A stretch of 27,813 nucleotides of DNA from an uncultured Salinimicrobium sp. (GCA_946887025.1 CAMPJY010000013.1:1-27813), one strand, 5' to 3'; counted from the stretch's first letter, positions 15,434-23,188 are shown. The notes: generated from the letters alone by a model not told the origin. Numbers and translations are program-made.

Positions 15434-15871
15434 TCAGCCTAAAGGAACTACCAGCACGGGGACATTAAGTTCGTCGATAATGCTCTGGTCTTTGTTTCCA
15501 ACGAAAAGCTGGTAGAAGAAATTCCTTTTCTGATGCCCGGCTATCACCAGATCAATATTCAGGTCCAATGTCTTTTTGCGAATGGTTCTGGCAGTGGGAC
15601 CTTCTATCAGCAGACCTTCTGCTCTTACATTCCTGCTTTTCAGATTGTCTGCAAGCTTTTTGACCAAAACGGCTTCCTGCTTCCTCCTTTCCGCTCTTTT
15701 ATCAAGAACAAACTGAGGGCCTGCTTCCAGACTGATATAATCCTCCGGATCCGGTTCGGTGACATGTAAGATCCAGACCTTGGCATCAAAAGTCGATGCC
15801 ATCTCGTAGGCTTTTTCAATTAGACGTTCAGCATTTTTCTCGAAATTGATAGCTACAAGAATATTCTCCAT
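15434..15871 (-). CDS. Universal stress protein (UspA family)
   Basis: A 145-residue single Usp domain, a cytoplasmic alpha/beta fold that forms dimers and supports stress survival. It begins ILVAINFEKNAERLIEKAYEMA, continues with VWILHV (strand 2), and ends with the family's VPVLVVPLG strand. The ATP-binding loop, normally G-x2-G-x9-G-(S/T), reads GHQKRNFFYQLFVGNKDQSI: the second Gly is replaced and the Ser/Thr is Asn, so nucleotide binding may be weak or lost. It is followed upstream (in genome order) by a palindromic repeat separating it from the NSS transporter. No exact -7 box was found. Confidence 0.93.
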   Translation of the reverse strand: MENILVAINFEKNAERLIEKAYEMASTFDAKVWILHVTEPDPEDYISLEAGPQFVLDKRAERRKQEAVLVKKLADNLKSRNVRAEGLLIEGPTARTIRKKTLDLNIDLVIAGHQKRNFFYQLFVGNKDQSIIDELNVPVLVVPLG

Positions 15872-15933
15872 CAGAATGATAATTTTGTCGTTACCTAAAG
15901 ATAAGAAAAAATTACGACTGGCCTTGCCTAACT

Positions 15934-15969
15934 AAACCTATGGGTTCTTAAAGCCTGCCAGGTTTTAAA
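15934..15969. repeat. Palindromic intergenic repeat, copy 3, after the NSS transporter gene
   Basis: AAACCT (15934-15939) pairs with AGGTTT (15960-15965), with GCCTGCCAGGTTTT in the right arm matching copies 1 and 2. It lies about 15 bases beyond the stop of the minus-strand gene 15980-17362, a terminator position. Confidence 0.45.
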
Positions 15970-15979
15970 CCGCCTTGAA

Positions 15980-17362
15980 TCAAAACAGGCTTATTCCAAA
16001 AAACTTCTGTAGGACAGTAAGTATAAATACAAATCCGAGAATAAGTGGACTGACGTAGACTATCATTATATTGATGAATTTCTCTGCCAACGAACCTTTA
16101 TAGCCTTCGTAACCATGGCTTAACTCTTCAGAAAGATTTTTAGTTTTCCAACGGGTTGCAATGAAGATGGTCAATAGCAAACCTCCCAGAGGAAGGCCAA
16201 TGACAGAAAAGATATCGGTAATTACATCCATAAAAGATTTGACCCTGCCTTCATAAAAGGCAAAATCAGAAAAGAAATCCACACCTCCAAATCCTACCAT
16301 ACTTGGGACTCCGATGAGGAAGATCAGTACAGTCATCACAATTACTGCTTTCCTTCTGGACCATTTTAATTCATCCATAAGGAAGGCAACGGGAATTTCC
16401 AGGAGCGAAATAGTGGAGGTAAGTGCCGCGAAACACAGGAGCAGAAAGAAACAAGCACCTATAACAGCACCCAGAACAGGACCCATGGCCTGGAATATAC
16501 CGGGAAGCGCAACAAATACAAGTCCTGGTCCCTCTGATGGAGACTGACCTTGCGAAAAGACAAGAGGGAAGATCATCATTCCTGCAAGGAAGGCCACAAG
16601 GGTATCGGTTAACGAAACTAAAACTGCAGATTTTACAATGTTCTCTTTTCTGCTGAGGTAGGAACCATAAGTAATCAAACCTCCCAGTCCAAGGCTCAGC
16701 GAGAAAAAGGCCTGCCCCAGCGCAGAATAAATGGTGGCACCGTTGATCTGGCTGAAGTCGGGGAATAAATAGAATCTCACCCCCTCCAAGGCATTGGGCT
16801 GCATAAGCCCGAAAATACTTATTCCTATCAGGATCAGGAACAGAGCCGGCATCATGATCTTGGCCGAACTTTCAATTCCTCGTTTTACTCCCATCATTAC
16901 GATCAGGGCGGTTATAAGCATAAATGCAAGACTGTACCAGAAATTATCACTGAAATCGGTGACGAAGCTGGAGAAAAAGGAACTGAATTCCTCTTTTTTC
17001 AAGAGGCTTCCCGTAGCGGTTTCCAGAAAATAACCAAAAGCCCAGCCTGAAACCACGTTGTAGAATGACAGGATCATTACCGAACACAGAATTCCAAACA
17101 AACCAACGAGTCCCCAGGCCTTTCCTCCCCATTTTTTATAGGCACCATAAGGATTGGCCTGAGCACTTCTTCCAAGTGCAATCTCGGCAGACATAATTGG
17201 CACCCCTAAAAGGAAGATCCAGAAGAAATAGACCAGCAGAAAGGCGCCTCCTCCGTTTTGCCCCGCGATATAAGGGAATTGCCAAATGTTACCTAAACCA
17301 ACCGCTGAACCTGCAGCAGCAGCGATAAAACCTATCCTGCTGGAAAAACCACCTCTTGCCAT
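15980..17362 (-). CDS. Sodium-dependent transporter, NSS family (LeuT-like)
   Basis: A 460-residue inner-membrane sodium-coupled transporter of amino acids or related amines with the LeuT fold. TM1 shows GFIAAAAGSAVGLGNIWQFP and the NGGGAFLLVY that follows; TM6 shows GQAFFSLSLGLGGLITYGSY; TM8 shows CFAALTSTISLLEIP. About 11 segments are present, one fewer than LeuT, as is common in bacterial NSS proteins. The usual Arg of GN-x-x-RFP (LeuT Arg30, outer gate) is Gln28 here, while an Asp near the partner site (SFMDVI) is retained. It lies 118 bases downstream of the S9 peptidase gene and has its own -7 box. The substrate is not predictable; tryptophan, tyrosine or branched amino acids are typical of relatives. 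Confidence 0.95.
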   Translation of the reverse strand: MARGGFSSRIGFIAAAAGSAVGLGNIWQFPYIAGQNGGGAFLLVYFFWIFLLGVPIMSAEIALGRSAQANPYGAYKKWGGKAWGLVGLFGILCSVMILSFYNVVSGWAFGYFLETATGSLLKKEEFSSFFSSFVTDFSDNFWYSLAFMLITALIVMMGVKRGIESSAKIMMPALFLILIGISIFGLMQPNALEGVRFYLFPDFSQINGATIYSALGQAFFSLSLGLGGLITYGSYLSRKENIVKSAVLVSLTDTLVAFLAGMMIFPLVFSQGQSPSEGPGLVFVALPGIFQAMGPVLGAVIGACFFLLLCFAALTSTISLLEIPVAFLMDELKWSRRKAVIVMTVLIFLIGVPSMVGFGGVDFFSDFAFYEGRVKSFMDVITDIFSVIGLPLGGLLLTIFIATRWKTKNLSEELSHGYEGYKGSLAEKFINIMIVYVSPLILGFVFILTVLQKFFGISLF

Positions 17363-17397
17363 GGATGAGAAAATGAAGAATTATTATTTCGAAATGG

Positions 17398-17405
17398 CAA
17401 AAGTA
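17398..17405 (-). promoter_or_regulatory. -7 box of the NSS transporter gene
   Basis: Minus-strand TACTTTTG is an exact TAnnTTTG, about 35 bases before the ATG at 17362. No -33 TTG lies at 17-23 bases. Confidence 0.45.
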
Positions 17406-17480
17406 CAAAATGTTTGATGTTCCCGATCCAGATTCAGTTGCTGAAAATTCTGAATAGAAATGCTTTTATTGCTTTCCTGC

Positions 17481-19850
17481 CTATTTTTCATCCAGAAGGG
17501 TGTCATTAAATAACCTGAGGATCCTTTTATATTCATCCATCCAGCTTGTTGGTTCAACAAATCCGTGATCCTCTACCGGATAGACTGCCATCTCCCAGTT
17601 TTCCTTTTTCAGTTCGATCAGTCTCTGGGCAAGTCTTACGACATCCTGGAAATGGACGTTTACATCAACCATTCCGTGGGCGATCAAAAGATTTCCTTCC
17701 AACCCATCAGCGAAATAGATGGGGGAGGAGCGTCTATAAGCTATAGGATCCAGGGCGGGTTCATTCAGAATGTTCGAGGTGTAGCCATGGTTGTAATGAG
17801 CCCAGTCGGTAACCGATCTCAGAGCGGCACCCGATGTAAATGTTTCAGCTTCCGTAAACAGGGCCATCAGGGTGATGAAGCCTCCATAACTTCCTCCGTA
17901 TATCCCGATCTTTTCCGGATCAATGTCATGTTCCGCTATAAGGTACTTCACCCCGTCTACCTGATCTGACAGATCCTTTCCTCCCATATGCCTGTAGATC
18001 CCGGTGCGCCAGTCCCTGCCGTAACCTGCACTTCCCCGATAATCTATATCGATAACCGTATACCCGAGGTCGGTTAAAAGGTTGTGGAACATATATTCCC
18101 TGAAATAACTGGACCACCACTTGTGCGCATTTTGTAGATATCCTGCCCCGTGGACAAAAACTACCGCCGCCTTATTCTTCACGCCTGCCTCCGGAACAAA
18201 CAGACGGGCCGGAACTTCTGCTCCATCTGAAGCCGTGAAAGTTATCAGCTGAGGGTCCCGCCAGGGATAAGAAGCGAATTCTTCAGATTGTCCTGATGTC
18301 AGCTGCTCCGCCTTTTGATTGGAGGAAGTTTTTTTAAGATATAGTTCCTCCGGCTTATTGCTGTAGGAATGGAGGATAGCCATATGTTTTTCATCGGGCG
18401 AGAGGTGTACTTCATTATTCCCTGTCATCTGGGTAAGTTTCGCCATTGCGCCCCCCATTACAGGCATTCTGTAAAAATGACGTTCTCCCGGATGGACCTC
18501 AGAAGTGGTCAGGTACCAGTGTTTCTTATCTTTGGAAAGAAAGGGATCAAAAACTTCAAAATCTCCGGAGGTAAGCTGTTTTTTCTTTCCTGAATTAATA
18601 TCCAGGAGATATAAATGTGAATAGCCACTTTCCTCACTCTGGAAAAATATGTGACGATTATCGGGTAACCAGCCAAGGGTTCCGCCGCCGTAGGTCCAGC
18701 CTATCCCCGGCCCTGCGATCCAGGCTTCGTCTCTTTGCCTGTCAAGGGAATTAAGGTGCCCCGTTTCGAGGTCCAGCAGGGCGATCCATCTGTCTTTGTT
18801 GTCCTTCGACCGTACATTTATCACTGCGTTTTTGCCATTATCGGAAAAATGGGCTTCTGAGAGGATTAATTCCCTTGGTTCTTCCTTCCATTCCTTATCG
18901 GGATAGTCCTTGATGTAATCCGGAAGATCTGTCAGACCCGGCAGATCCTTTACGTTTGCGATATAAACTGTGTCCTTTTTAAGGTTATAAACAGCCAGCT
19001 CCACTTTTGTCTGATCGTCCCCCACTTTGCTTCTGGCTGGCAGGTCCACAGTATGTCCTGAAGCATCAACATAATCAGGTACTATGGTCCCGTCTCTTTT
19101 TCCGCGGGTGATGAGATTAAAAGTGACGAATTGGGCATCCGGAGAGACGGTGATATTTGAAACCTGACGCTCCCCGGAATAAAAAGTGAAATCCTCCTCT
19201 CCCTCAAATTGTTCTCTGAAATTCTCCGAGGCCTCTTCTTTTTCCTTTCGTTCCCGAACCACCTGCAGCAGCTGAAGGTTTTCCTGCTGTACCCATTGAT
19301 CTTTGTCAGAAAGCTTTTCCTCATCCGTATCGGGAGCCTTTCCTTCTTTAATGCTGGTCAATTTGTCCAGGCTCCCGGTGTTGAGGTTAAACAGGTAGGC
19401 ATTGTTGTCGAAAGAAAAGGAAATGAGGTTTTCATCTGACATAAATTTAACTCCGCTAATGCGACCCTCCAATTCCAGAAGTTCCTTTCGGTTCCCCTTT
19501 TTTAGATCATATAGGACGATTTTCCCATCCTCTAAAACTATCTTTTTTGTTTTTGCACTGTTGTAACTGCCATAGGAGGGAATCATATCCCTTTTTTCCT
19601 GCCAGCTCACCTTTTCAATACGATCGGTGTTAGAGAGCTCTATTTTATAAAGTGAATCCGCGGGGTCCATTTCCGCATTGTAAGTGAAATAAATGCTTTC
19701 GCTGTCCTCTCCCCATCTGATGTCTGAGGGAAAAGTACCCATCCAGGAGGGATCCTGCATGATTTGTTCAACTGAAAGGGCTGATTGTTGGGCAGAAGTA
19801 GCCTGAAGGCTCAAGAATGCCAGGAAAAACAAGAAAGGAATTTTATTCAT
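17481..19850 (-). CDS. Secreted S9 family (prolyl oligopeptidase/DPP-IV-like) peptidase
   Basis: A 789-residue exported serine peptidase. The signal peptide MNKIPFLFFLAFLSLQATSA ends before QQS. Residues about 30-520 form the beta-propeller, with repeated DxxxIxFTYN- and SPDEKHMAIL-type blades. The alpha/beta-hydrolase domain starts near residue 545 (PARLFVPE). The catalytic triad is Ser654 in GIYGGSYGGF, Asp729 in HGMVDVNVH, and His762 in VEDHGF. The acyl-peptidase/DPP-IV-like context DIDYRGSAGYGRDWR is present. Family members cleave dipeptides or short peptides, often after Pro or Ala, in the periplasm of Bacteroidota. It precedes the NSS amino-acid transporter on the same strand, so peptide scavenging followed by amino-acid uptake is a reasonable inference. 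Specificity cannot be read here. Confidence 0.95.
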   Translation of the reverse strand: MNKIPFLFFLAFLSLQATSAQQSALSVEQIMQDPSWMGTFPSDIRWGEDSESIYFTYNAEMDPADSLYKIELSNTDRIEKVSWQEKRDMIPSYGSYNSAKTKKIVLEDGKIVLYDLKKGNRKELLELEGRISGVKFMSDENLISFSFDNNAYLFNLNTGSLDKLTSIKEGKAPDTDEEKLSDKDQWVQQENLQLLQVVRERKEKEEASENFREQFEGEEDFTFYSGERQVSNITVSPDAQFVTFNLITRGKRDGTIVPDYVDASGHTVDLPARSKVGDDQTKVELAVYNLKKDTVYIANVKDLPGLTDLPDYIKDYPDKEWKEEPRELILSEAHFSDNGKNAVINVRSKDNKDRWIALLDLETGHLNSLDRQRDEAWIAGPGIGWTYGGGTLGWLPDNRHIFFQSEESGYSHLYLLDINSGKKKQLTSGDFEVFDPFLSKDKKHWYLTTSEVHPGERHFYRMPVMGGAMAKLTQMTGNNEVHLSPDEKHMAILHSYSNKPEELYLKKTSSNQKAEQLTSGQSEEFASYPWRDPQLITFTASDGAEVPARLFVPEAGVKNKAAVVFVHGAGYLQNAHKWWSSYFREYMFHNLLTDLGYTVIDIDYRGSAGYGRDWRTGIYRHMGGKDLSDQVDGVKYLIAEHDIDPEKIGIYGGSYGGFITLMALFTEAETFTSGAALRSVTDWAHYNHGYTSNILNEPALDPIAYRRSSPIYFADGLEGNLLIAHGMVDVNVHFQDVVRLAQRLIELKKENWEMAVYPVEDHGFVEPTSWMDEYKRILRLFNDTLLDEK

Positions 19851-19952
19851 TTTGAAGCTTTTTCTAGGAGGTGAAAAAATGCCTCCGTTTTTATAGAATC
19901 AGCTGCAAGATAAATAAAAAGATAAATAGGGAGAACTGCCGACAAAAAGTCA

Positions 19953-20004
19953 CGGGAATCTGGAAATTCCCGCCCCGTTGCGCTCTGATCTGGAAATCAG
20001 GAGC
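19953..20004. repeat. Two hairpins sharing the same ATCTGGAAAT apex
   Basis: Hairpin 1 (19953-19972) is CGGGAAT/ATTCCCG around loop CTGGAA. Hairpin 2 (19982-20004) is GCTC-TGAT/ATCA-GGAGC, with one bulge, around the same loop. The decamer ATCTGGAAAT recurs with a 30-bp step. They lie 3' of the FAD/Rieske gene (minus strand). Confidence 0.6.
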
Positions 20005-20010
20005 AGCGTG

Positions 20011-20032
20011 GAGACGCAATGCATTGCGTCTC
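20011..20032. repeat. Perfect 22-bp palindrome
   Basis: GAGACGCAATG followed directly by its exact reverse complement. Together with the two hairpins just before it, it forms a structured block nine bases before the stop of the FAD/Rieske gene. GAGACGC...GCGTCTC palindromes of this kind are, from memory, widespread dispersed repeats in Bacteroidota and cyanobacteria. Confidence 0.9.
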
Positions 20033-20041
20033 TAAAAGCGG

Positions 20042-21580
20042 TTATTCCCTTTTTCTGATTTTGGTCTTACCATCCTGAGTCGTGACCTCCCCAAGGGGAT
20101 GAAGCGCCGGGCCCTCGAGTACCATTCCCTCCTGATCGAAGCGGCTCCCATGGCAGGGGCAGTCCCAGGTTTTTTCAGCATTGTTCCAGTGGACTACACA
20201 GGAAAGATGAGTGCAATAGGCAGAGTGAAGTTTCAGTTCTCCCCCATAATCCTTGCTGACTGCTAATTTGTGTCCATCTTTTTCAATTATCTTTCCTTCC
20301 CCGGCGTTCATATTCCGAAGCTCTTCCTCGTCGGCTGCGAAAGGCAGGTCCTTTAAGTACTGGGCAGCTACATTAATATTTTCCTTAAGAAATTCCTTGG
20401 CCGATTTTCCCGGAGTGTGTCGGGAGGCGTCATACATTTCAAGATATGGATTCTCTTTTCCCGTGATCAAATCCTTGATAAGCATGGCTGAAAGTGTTCC
20501 ATAAACAAGACCATCTGTTGAAAAACCGGATGCAAGGAGGATGCGGGAATTACCTGATTTCCGGCCGATATATGGTAGTTTATCAGAAGGTCTGTAATGC
20601 TGGCCTCCCCACCTGTGGGTAATCTCGCCTAAGTCGAAATGCTCCTCCAGAAATCGTATGAGCGTGTGAATGTTCTCCTTGTTGTCTTCTGCCTGGCCTA
20701 CTTTATGAGCCTGGCCTACGCTAATAATAAATTTTTCCTCTCCCCGGGAGTAGGATCTTACAGAAAATTTGGAGCCGTTGTAATAGCCCCAGAAGATACC
20801 TTCGGGGTAGGTTCCCGAATTTAGCTTGGCAGCCACTCCGTATTCCCTATAGGGGCCAAGGACAGTGTGGAAGAACAACCTTACTCCTTTTGGAGTATGC
20901 GTAGCATGAAAGGCGTAGTTGGCAGTAACTTTTCCCCCCGAGGTTTTTACCGTCACCAGATTATCGTCTTCCTCGATCTCGGTTACCCGGGAATGTTCAA
21001 AGATGCTGCAGCTCTGGCTTTTGATTGAATTGGCCAGCTCCTGTACATAACGCATAGGGTTTATTTGTGCCTGCCCACCCACTTTTACTGCTTTGGTGAT
21101 TCTGAAAGGAATCTCGGCCTGGGTAGCCATTTCCATTTCCACCCCAGCATCTTTAGCGGTCTGGAATTCTTTATCTATTTTTCCGTTGTCTTGGTCTGAT
21201 GAGGAATATAAATACCAGGGCACCCTTTGGAAATCACAGTCGAGCTGGAATTGGGTCACATTCTTCTCAATCAGTTTTATAGCATCATATCGAGAGCTGA
21301 CTACTTTCCTGATTACTTCCTCGTTGTGTTTGGATTCCAGGGAGCTCAGTACCTGATCAACCGTGTAGTAAAGGTTTCCGGTACTATGTGCGGTGGTTCC
21401 CCCGCCCACTTTTCGGGCTTCAAGAACGACCACTTTTAAGCCAGATTCAGCTAAAAGTTGAGCGGTGGTGATACCGGTAATTCCGCCTCCCACTATTACG
21501 ACATCTGCTCGCAGATCGCGGTCCAGGCTGGGAAAATCTGTGCTGCCTGAAAAAGAATTCCAAAGTGACTGTGTGAACAT
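20042..21580 (-). CDS. FAD-dependent oxidoreductase with C-terminal Rieske 2Fe-2S domain
   Basis: A 512-residue fusion. Residues about 25-390 are a DAO-type FAD domain: dinucleotide motif DVVIVGGGITGITTAQLLAE with Glu54 ending strand 2, and the late ILLASGFSTDGLVYG motif that closes the flavin site. Residues about 415-510 are a Rieske domain: Cys456-x-His458 and Cys474-x2-His477 bind the cluster. Cys461 and Cys476 are also present, the pair that forms a disulfide in bc1-type Rieske proteins. The layout matches the B. subtilis YhfW type. The substrate is unknown; electrons from a flavin-oxidised amine or similar compound may pass through the cluster. There is no signal peptide. The ferritin-like gene upstream is on the same strand, but a hairpin element separates them. 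Confidence 0.94.
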   Translation of the reverse strand: MFTQSLWNSFSGSTDFPSLDRDLRADVVIVGGGITGITTAQLLAESGLKVVVLEARKVGGGTTAHSTGNLYYTVDQVLSSLESKHNEEVIRKVVSSRYDAIKLIEKNVTQFQLDCDFQRVPWYLYSSSDQDNGKIDKEFQTAKDAGVEMEMATQAEIPFRITKAVKVGGQAQINPMRYVQELANSIKSQSCSIFEHSRVTEIEEDDNLVTVKTSGGKVTANYAFHATHTPKGVRLFFHTVLGPYREYGVAAKLNSGTYPEGIFWGYYNGSKFSVRSYSRGEEKFIISVGQAHKVGQAEDNKENIHTLIRFLEEHFDLGEITHRWGGQHYRPSDKLPYIGRKSGNSRILLASGFSTDGLVYGTLSAMLIKDLITGKENPYLEMYDASRHTPGKSAKEFLKENINVAAQYLKDLPFAADEEELRNMNAGEGKIIEKDGHKLAVSKDYGGELKLHSAYCTHLSCVVHWNNAEKTWDCPCHGSRFDQEGMVLEGPALHPLGEVTTQDGKTKIRKRE

Positions 21581-21640
21581 AATCCTGGTTTTTAAAAATT
21601 ACAATTGGCAATAGTTCAGTGGGGGCAAGACATAAAAATA

Positions 21641-21771
21641 GGCTGTTTGAAAATATATTAAATCCTTTGACAAATCTTGTTCAGGATGAAAAAGCTGTTC
21701 CAGCTTTAATTGATCAACCCAATTTATTAAGAGCCTAAACAAGTTCAAATAGATTCTATTCTCAAACAGCC
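21641..21771. repeat. 131-bp inverted-repeat element (MITE-like or structured intergenic repeat)
   Basis: GGCTGTTTGA (21641-21650) and TCAAACAGCC (21762-21771) are perfect inverted ends. Inside, TTTGA/TCAAA (21666-21670 with 21745-21749), CTTGTT/AACAAG (21676-21681 with 21738-21743) and AAAGCTG/CAGCTTT (21691-21697 with 21701-21707, loop TTC) continue the pairing, so the unit could fold into one long stem. T tracts lie just outside the stem on both strands, which fits a bidirectional terminator. No ORF and no clear target-site duplication. Confidence 0.6.
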
Positions 21772-21794
21772 ATTTTTTAATTATACAGGCACTT

Positions 21795-22277
21795 CTATTT
21801 TGCCTTTTTGTTCAATCTGTCTTCTGCCATTTCTGTCAAAAGGTCGTCAGTCTTGTATTCTTCATCAAGGGTTTTCTGGAGTTTTGTGGCTATATCGTCG
21901 TGCCCGAGCTCCTTGGCATAGCGCACTGCGGTCCCGTATCCAGAGATCTCATAATGCTCCACTCGTTGAGCTTCGGCGATAAGTCCGGCATCCATTACTT
22001 CAGGATCGGCCTTTTCCTTGAGAAAACTTTCAGCTTCCTCTATTAACCCTTTCATTGCTTTACATTCTTCGCCAGTAGGTTTGATGCCCAGGCTGTCACA
22101 GATTTCTTTTATTCTTTCCTTATGGCCTTCTGTTTCCTTCAGATGTTTTTCAAAAGCCTTTTGTAGTTTGGAGTCGTTAGCACTTTTCTGCATTTTAGGC
22201 AGTGCCTTTACAAGCTGGTTCTCTGCGCTGTACAAATCCTTTAACTGATGTTCAAATAGCTCTTCTAAATTTTTCAT
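21795..22277 (-). CDS. Ferritin-like DUF892 (YciE/YciF family) protein
   Basis: A 160-residue all-helical protein of the YciE/YciF (DUF892) family, which has a four-helix ferritin-like fold with a di-iron-type site and is linked to stress, such as osmotic stress, in enterobacteria. Visible are the N-terminal FEHQLKDLYSAENQLVKALPKM, then HLKETEGHKERI and EAQRVEHYEISGYGTAVRYA, which supply the Glu/His metal ligands of helices 2 and 4, and finally LQKTLDEEYKTDDLLTEMA. The length is close to the family norm. No signal peptide. It lies upstream of the FAD/Rieske gene on the same strand but beyond the hairpin element. It is divergent from apt. No exact -7 box is found in front of it. Confidence 0.95.
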   Translation of the reverse strand: MKNLEELFEHQLKDLYSAENQLVKALPKMQKSANDSKLQKAFEKHLKETEGHKERIKEICDSLGIKPTGEECKAMKGLIEEAESFLKEKADPEVMDAGLIAEAQRVEHYEISGYGTAVRYAKELGHDDIATKLQKTLDEEYKTDDLLTEMAEDRLNKKAK

Positions 22278-22502
22278 TTTCAGATTTTTTTTGTTTAACT
22301 CCGAAATTAGTGACTAAAGAGCTGTACATGAGTTAAATGAGTAATAAATGTTTGTTGAGGTTTTACTAAAGCGAGGCGCTCCCGAAGGTTTCGCAGATTT
22401 CTCGTAGATTTTCCAGGTCTTTATTTTCAGGCTTTAAGGGAATGATGGGAATGTTCTTTAGAAAAGATTAAATTCGTGAACAGAATCTTCAAAGACATGA
22501 AT

Positions 22503-23015
22503 ATGGACCTGACTTATTTTATCCGTGATATTGCTGATTTTCCAAAAGCCGGCATCATCTACAAGGATATTACCCCGCTTCTGCTAGATCCAAAGGCGAT
22601 GAACGAGGCTTTGCGCCAGTTCCTAAAGCATCTGGGGACGGAGAAGATAGATAAGGTGGTGGGCATTGAGTCGCGGGGATTCATCTTTGGAGCCCTGTTG
22701 GCAGAAAGACTTGAAGCCGGATTTATACCTATCAGGAAGCCCGGAAAACTGCCTTTTGGTACCCTTCAGGAGGATTACGCCCTGGAGTATGGTTCCAACA
22801 CTCTGCATCTGCACGAGGATGCAATTAAAAAGGGGGAGCGGGTGCTCATCCACGATGATGTGCTTGCCACAGGGGGAACAGCCGCTGCGGCCTGTAAATT
22901 GGTAGAAAGGGCAGGAGGTGAGATTGTTCAGTGTAACTTCCTTATGGACCTGGAGTTTCTTAAGGGAAAGGAGAAATTAAAACCGCATAAGGTAATATCC
23001 CTCTGTAGTTTTTAG
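22503..23015 (+). CDS. apt: Adenine phosphoribosyltransferase
   Basis: Converts adenine and PRPP to AMP and pyrophosphate in purine salvage, in the cytoplasm. The 170-residue product from ATG 22503 has the family opening (DLTYFIRDIADFPKAGIIYKDITPLL), the GIESRGFIFGALLAERL region, the GFIPIRKPGKLP flexible-loop motif, and the PRPP-binding VLIHDDVLATGGTAAA. I start at ATG 22503, which gives the family length; ATG 22497 two codons earlier is nearly as good, and a GTG at 22476 would add nine residues not found in relatives. TAAATTCG (22469-22476), one mismatch from TAnnTTTG, could be its -7 box and would exclude the GTG start. Its stop codon overlaps the stop of a convergent 50-residue gene. Confidence 0.96.
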   Translation: MDLTYFIRDIADFPKAGIIYKDITPLLLDPKAMNEALRQFLKHLGTEKIDKVVGIESRGFIFGALLAERLEAGFIPIRKPGKLPFGTLQEDYALEYGSNTLHLHEDAIKKGERVLIHDDVLATGGTAAAACKLVERAGGEIVQCNFLMDLEFLKGKEKLKPHKVISLCSF

Positions 23016-23164
23016 TCCAGCGCGTTTTTTGTCACCCAGGATCTCCAGCCTATTATTGCCAGCTGCAGCTTGGATGCCTTTGATAGGTCCAGCCGTTTTT
23101 TGGAATAGGAGGGCAGGAGCTTTTTGTTTAAGCTGGCCAGCGTCCTGAAAATCTTCTTTTTCAT
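23012..23164 (-). CDS. Conserved-looking 50-residue basic protein, convergent with apt
   Basis: The minus-strand frame from ATG 23164 encodes 50 residues: MKKKIFRTLASLNKKLLPSY, then SKKRLDLSKASKLQLAIIGW, and RSWVTKNALD. It is strongly basic and amphipathic, with no membrane helix or signal peptide. Short proteins of this kind (ending in a W-R/K-x-x-VT-x-x-x-LD pattern) occur across flavobacteria, from memory, and some databases label them SsrA-binding protein, a name I cannot support from sequence. An exact -7 box lies 16 bases upstream. Its TAA occupies 23012-23014, overlapping the apt TAG at 23013-23015, so the two genes share two bases tail to tail. Confidence 0.75.
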   Translation of the reverse strand: MKKKIFRTLASLNKKLLPSYSKKRLDLSKASKLQLAIIGWRSWVTKNALD

Positions 23165-23180
23165 TTCGGGAGGTTTATAC

Positions 23181-23188
23181 CAAAGATA
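23181..23188 (-). promoter_or_regulatory. -7 box of the 50-residue gene
   Basis: Minus-strand TATCTTTG is an exact TAnnTTTG, leaving a leader of about 10 bases before ATG 23164. No -33 TTG is seen at the right distance. Confidence 0.45.

Noticed and set aside
17432..17455. ATTCAG/CTGAAT hairpin after the S9 peptidase gene as a terminator
   Set aside because: No T tract follows the stem in the minus direction, and the loop is long.
19866..19895. AGGAGG seven bases before an ATG on the plus strand
   Set aside because: The frame stops after five codons. The same bases form a GGAGG/CCTCC hairpin in the leader of the S9 peptidase gene, which explains them better.
22476..22502. GTG start for apt
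   Set aside because: It would add nine residues beyond the family length and overlaps the probable -7 box.
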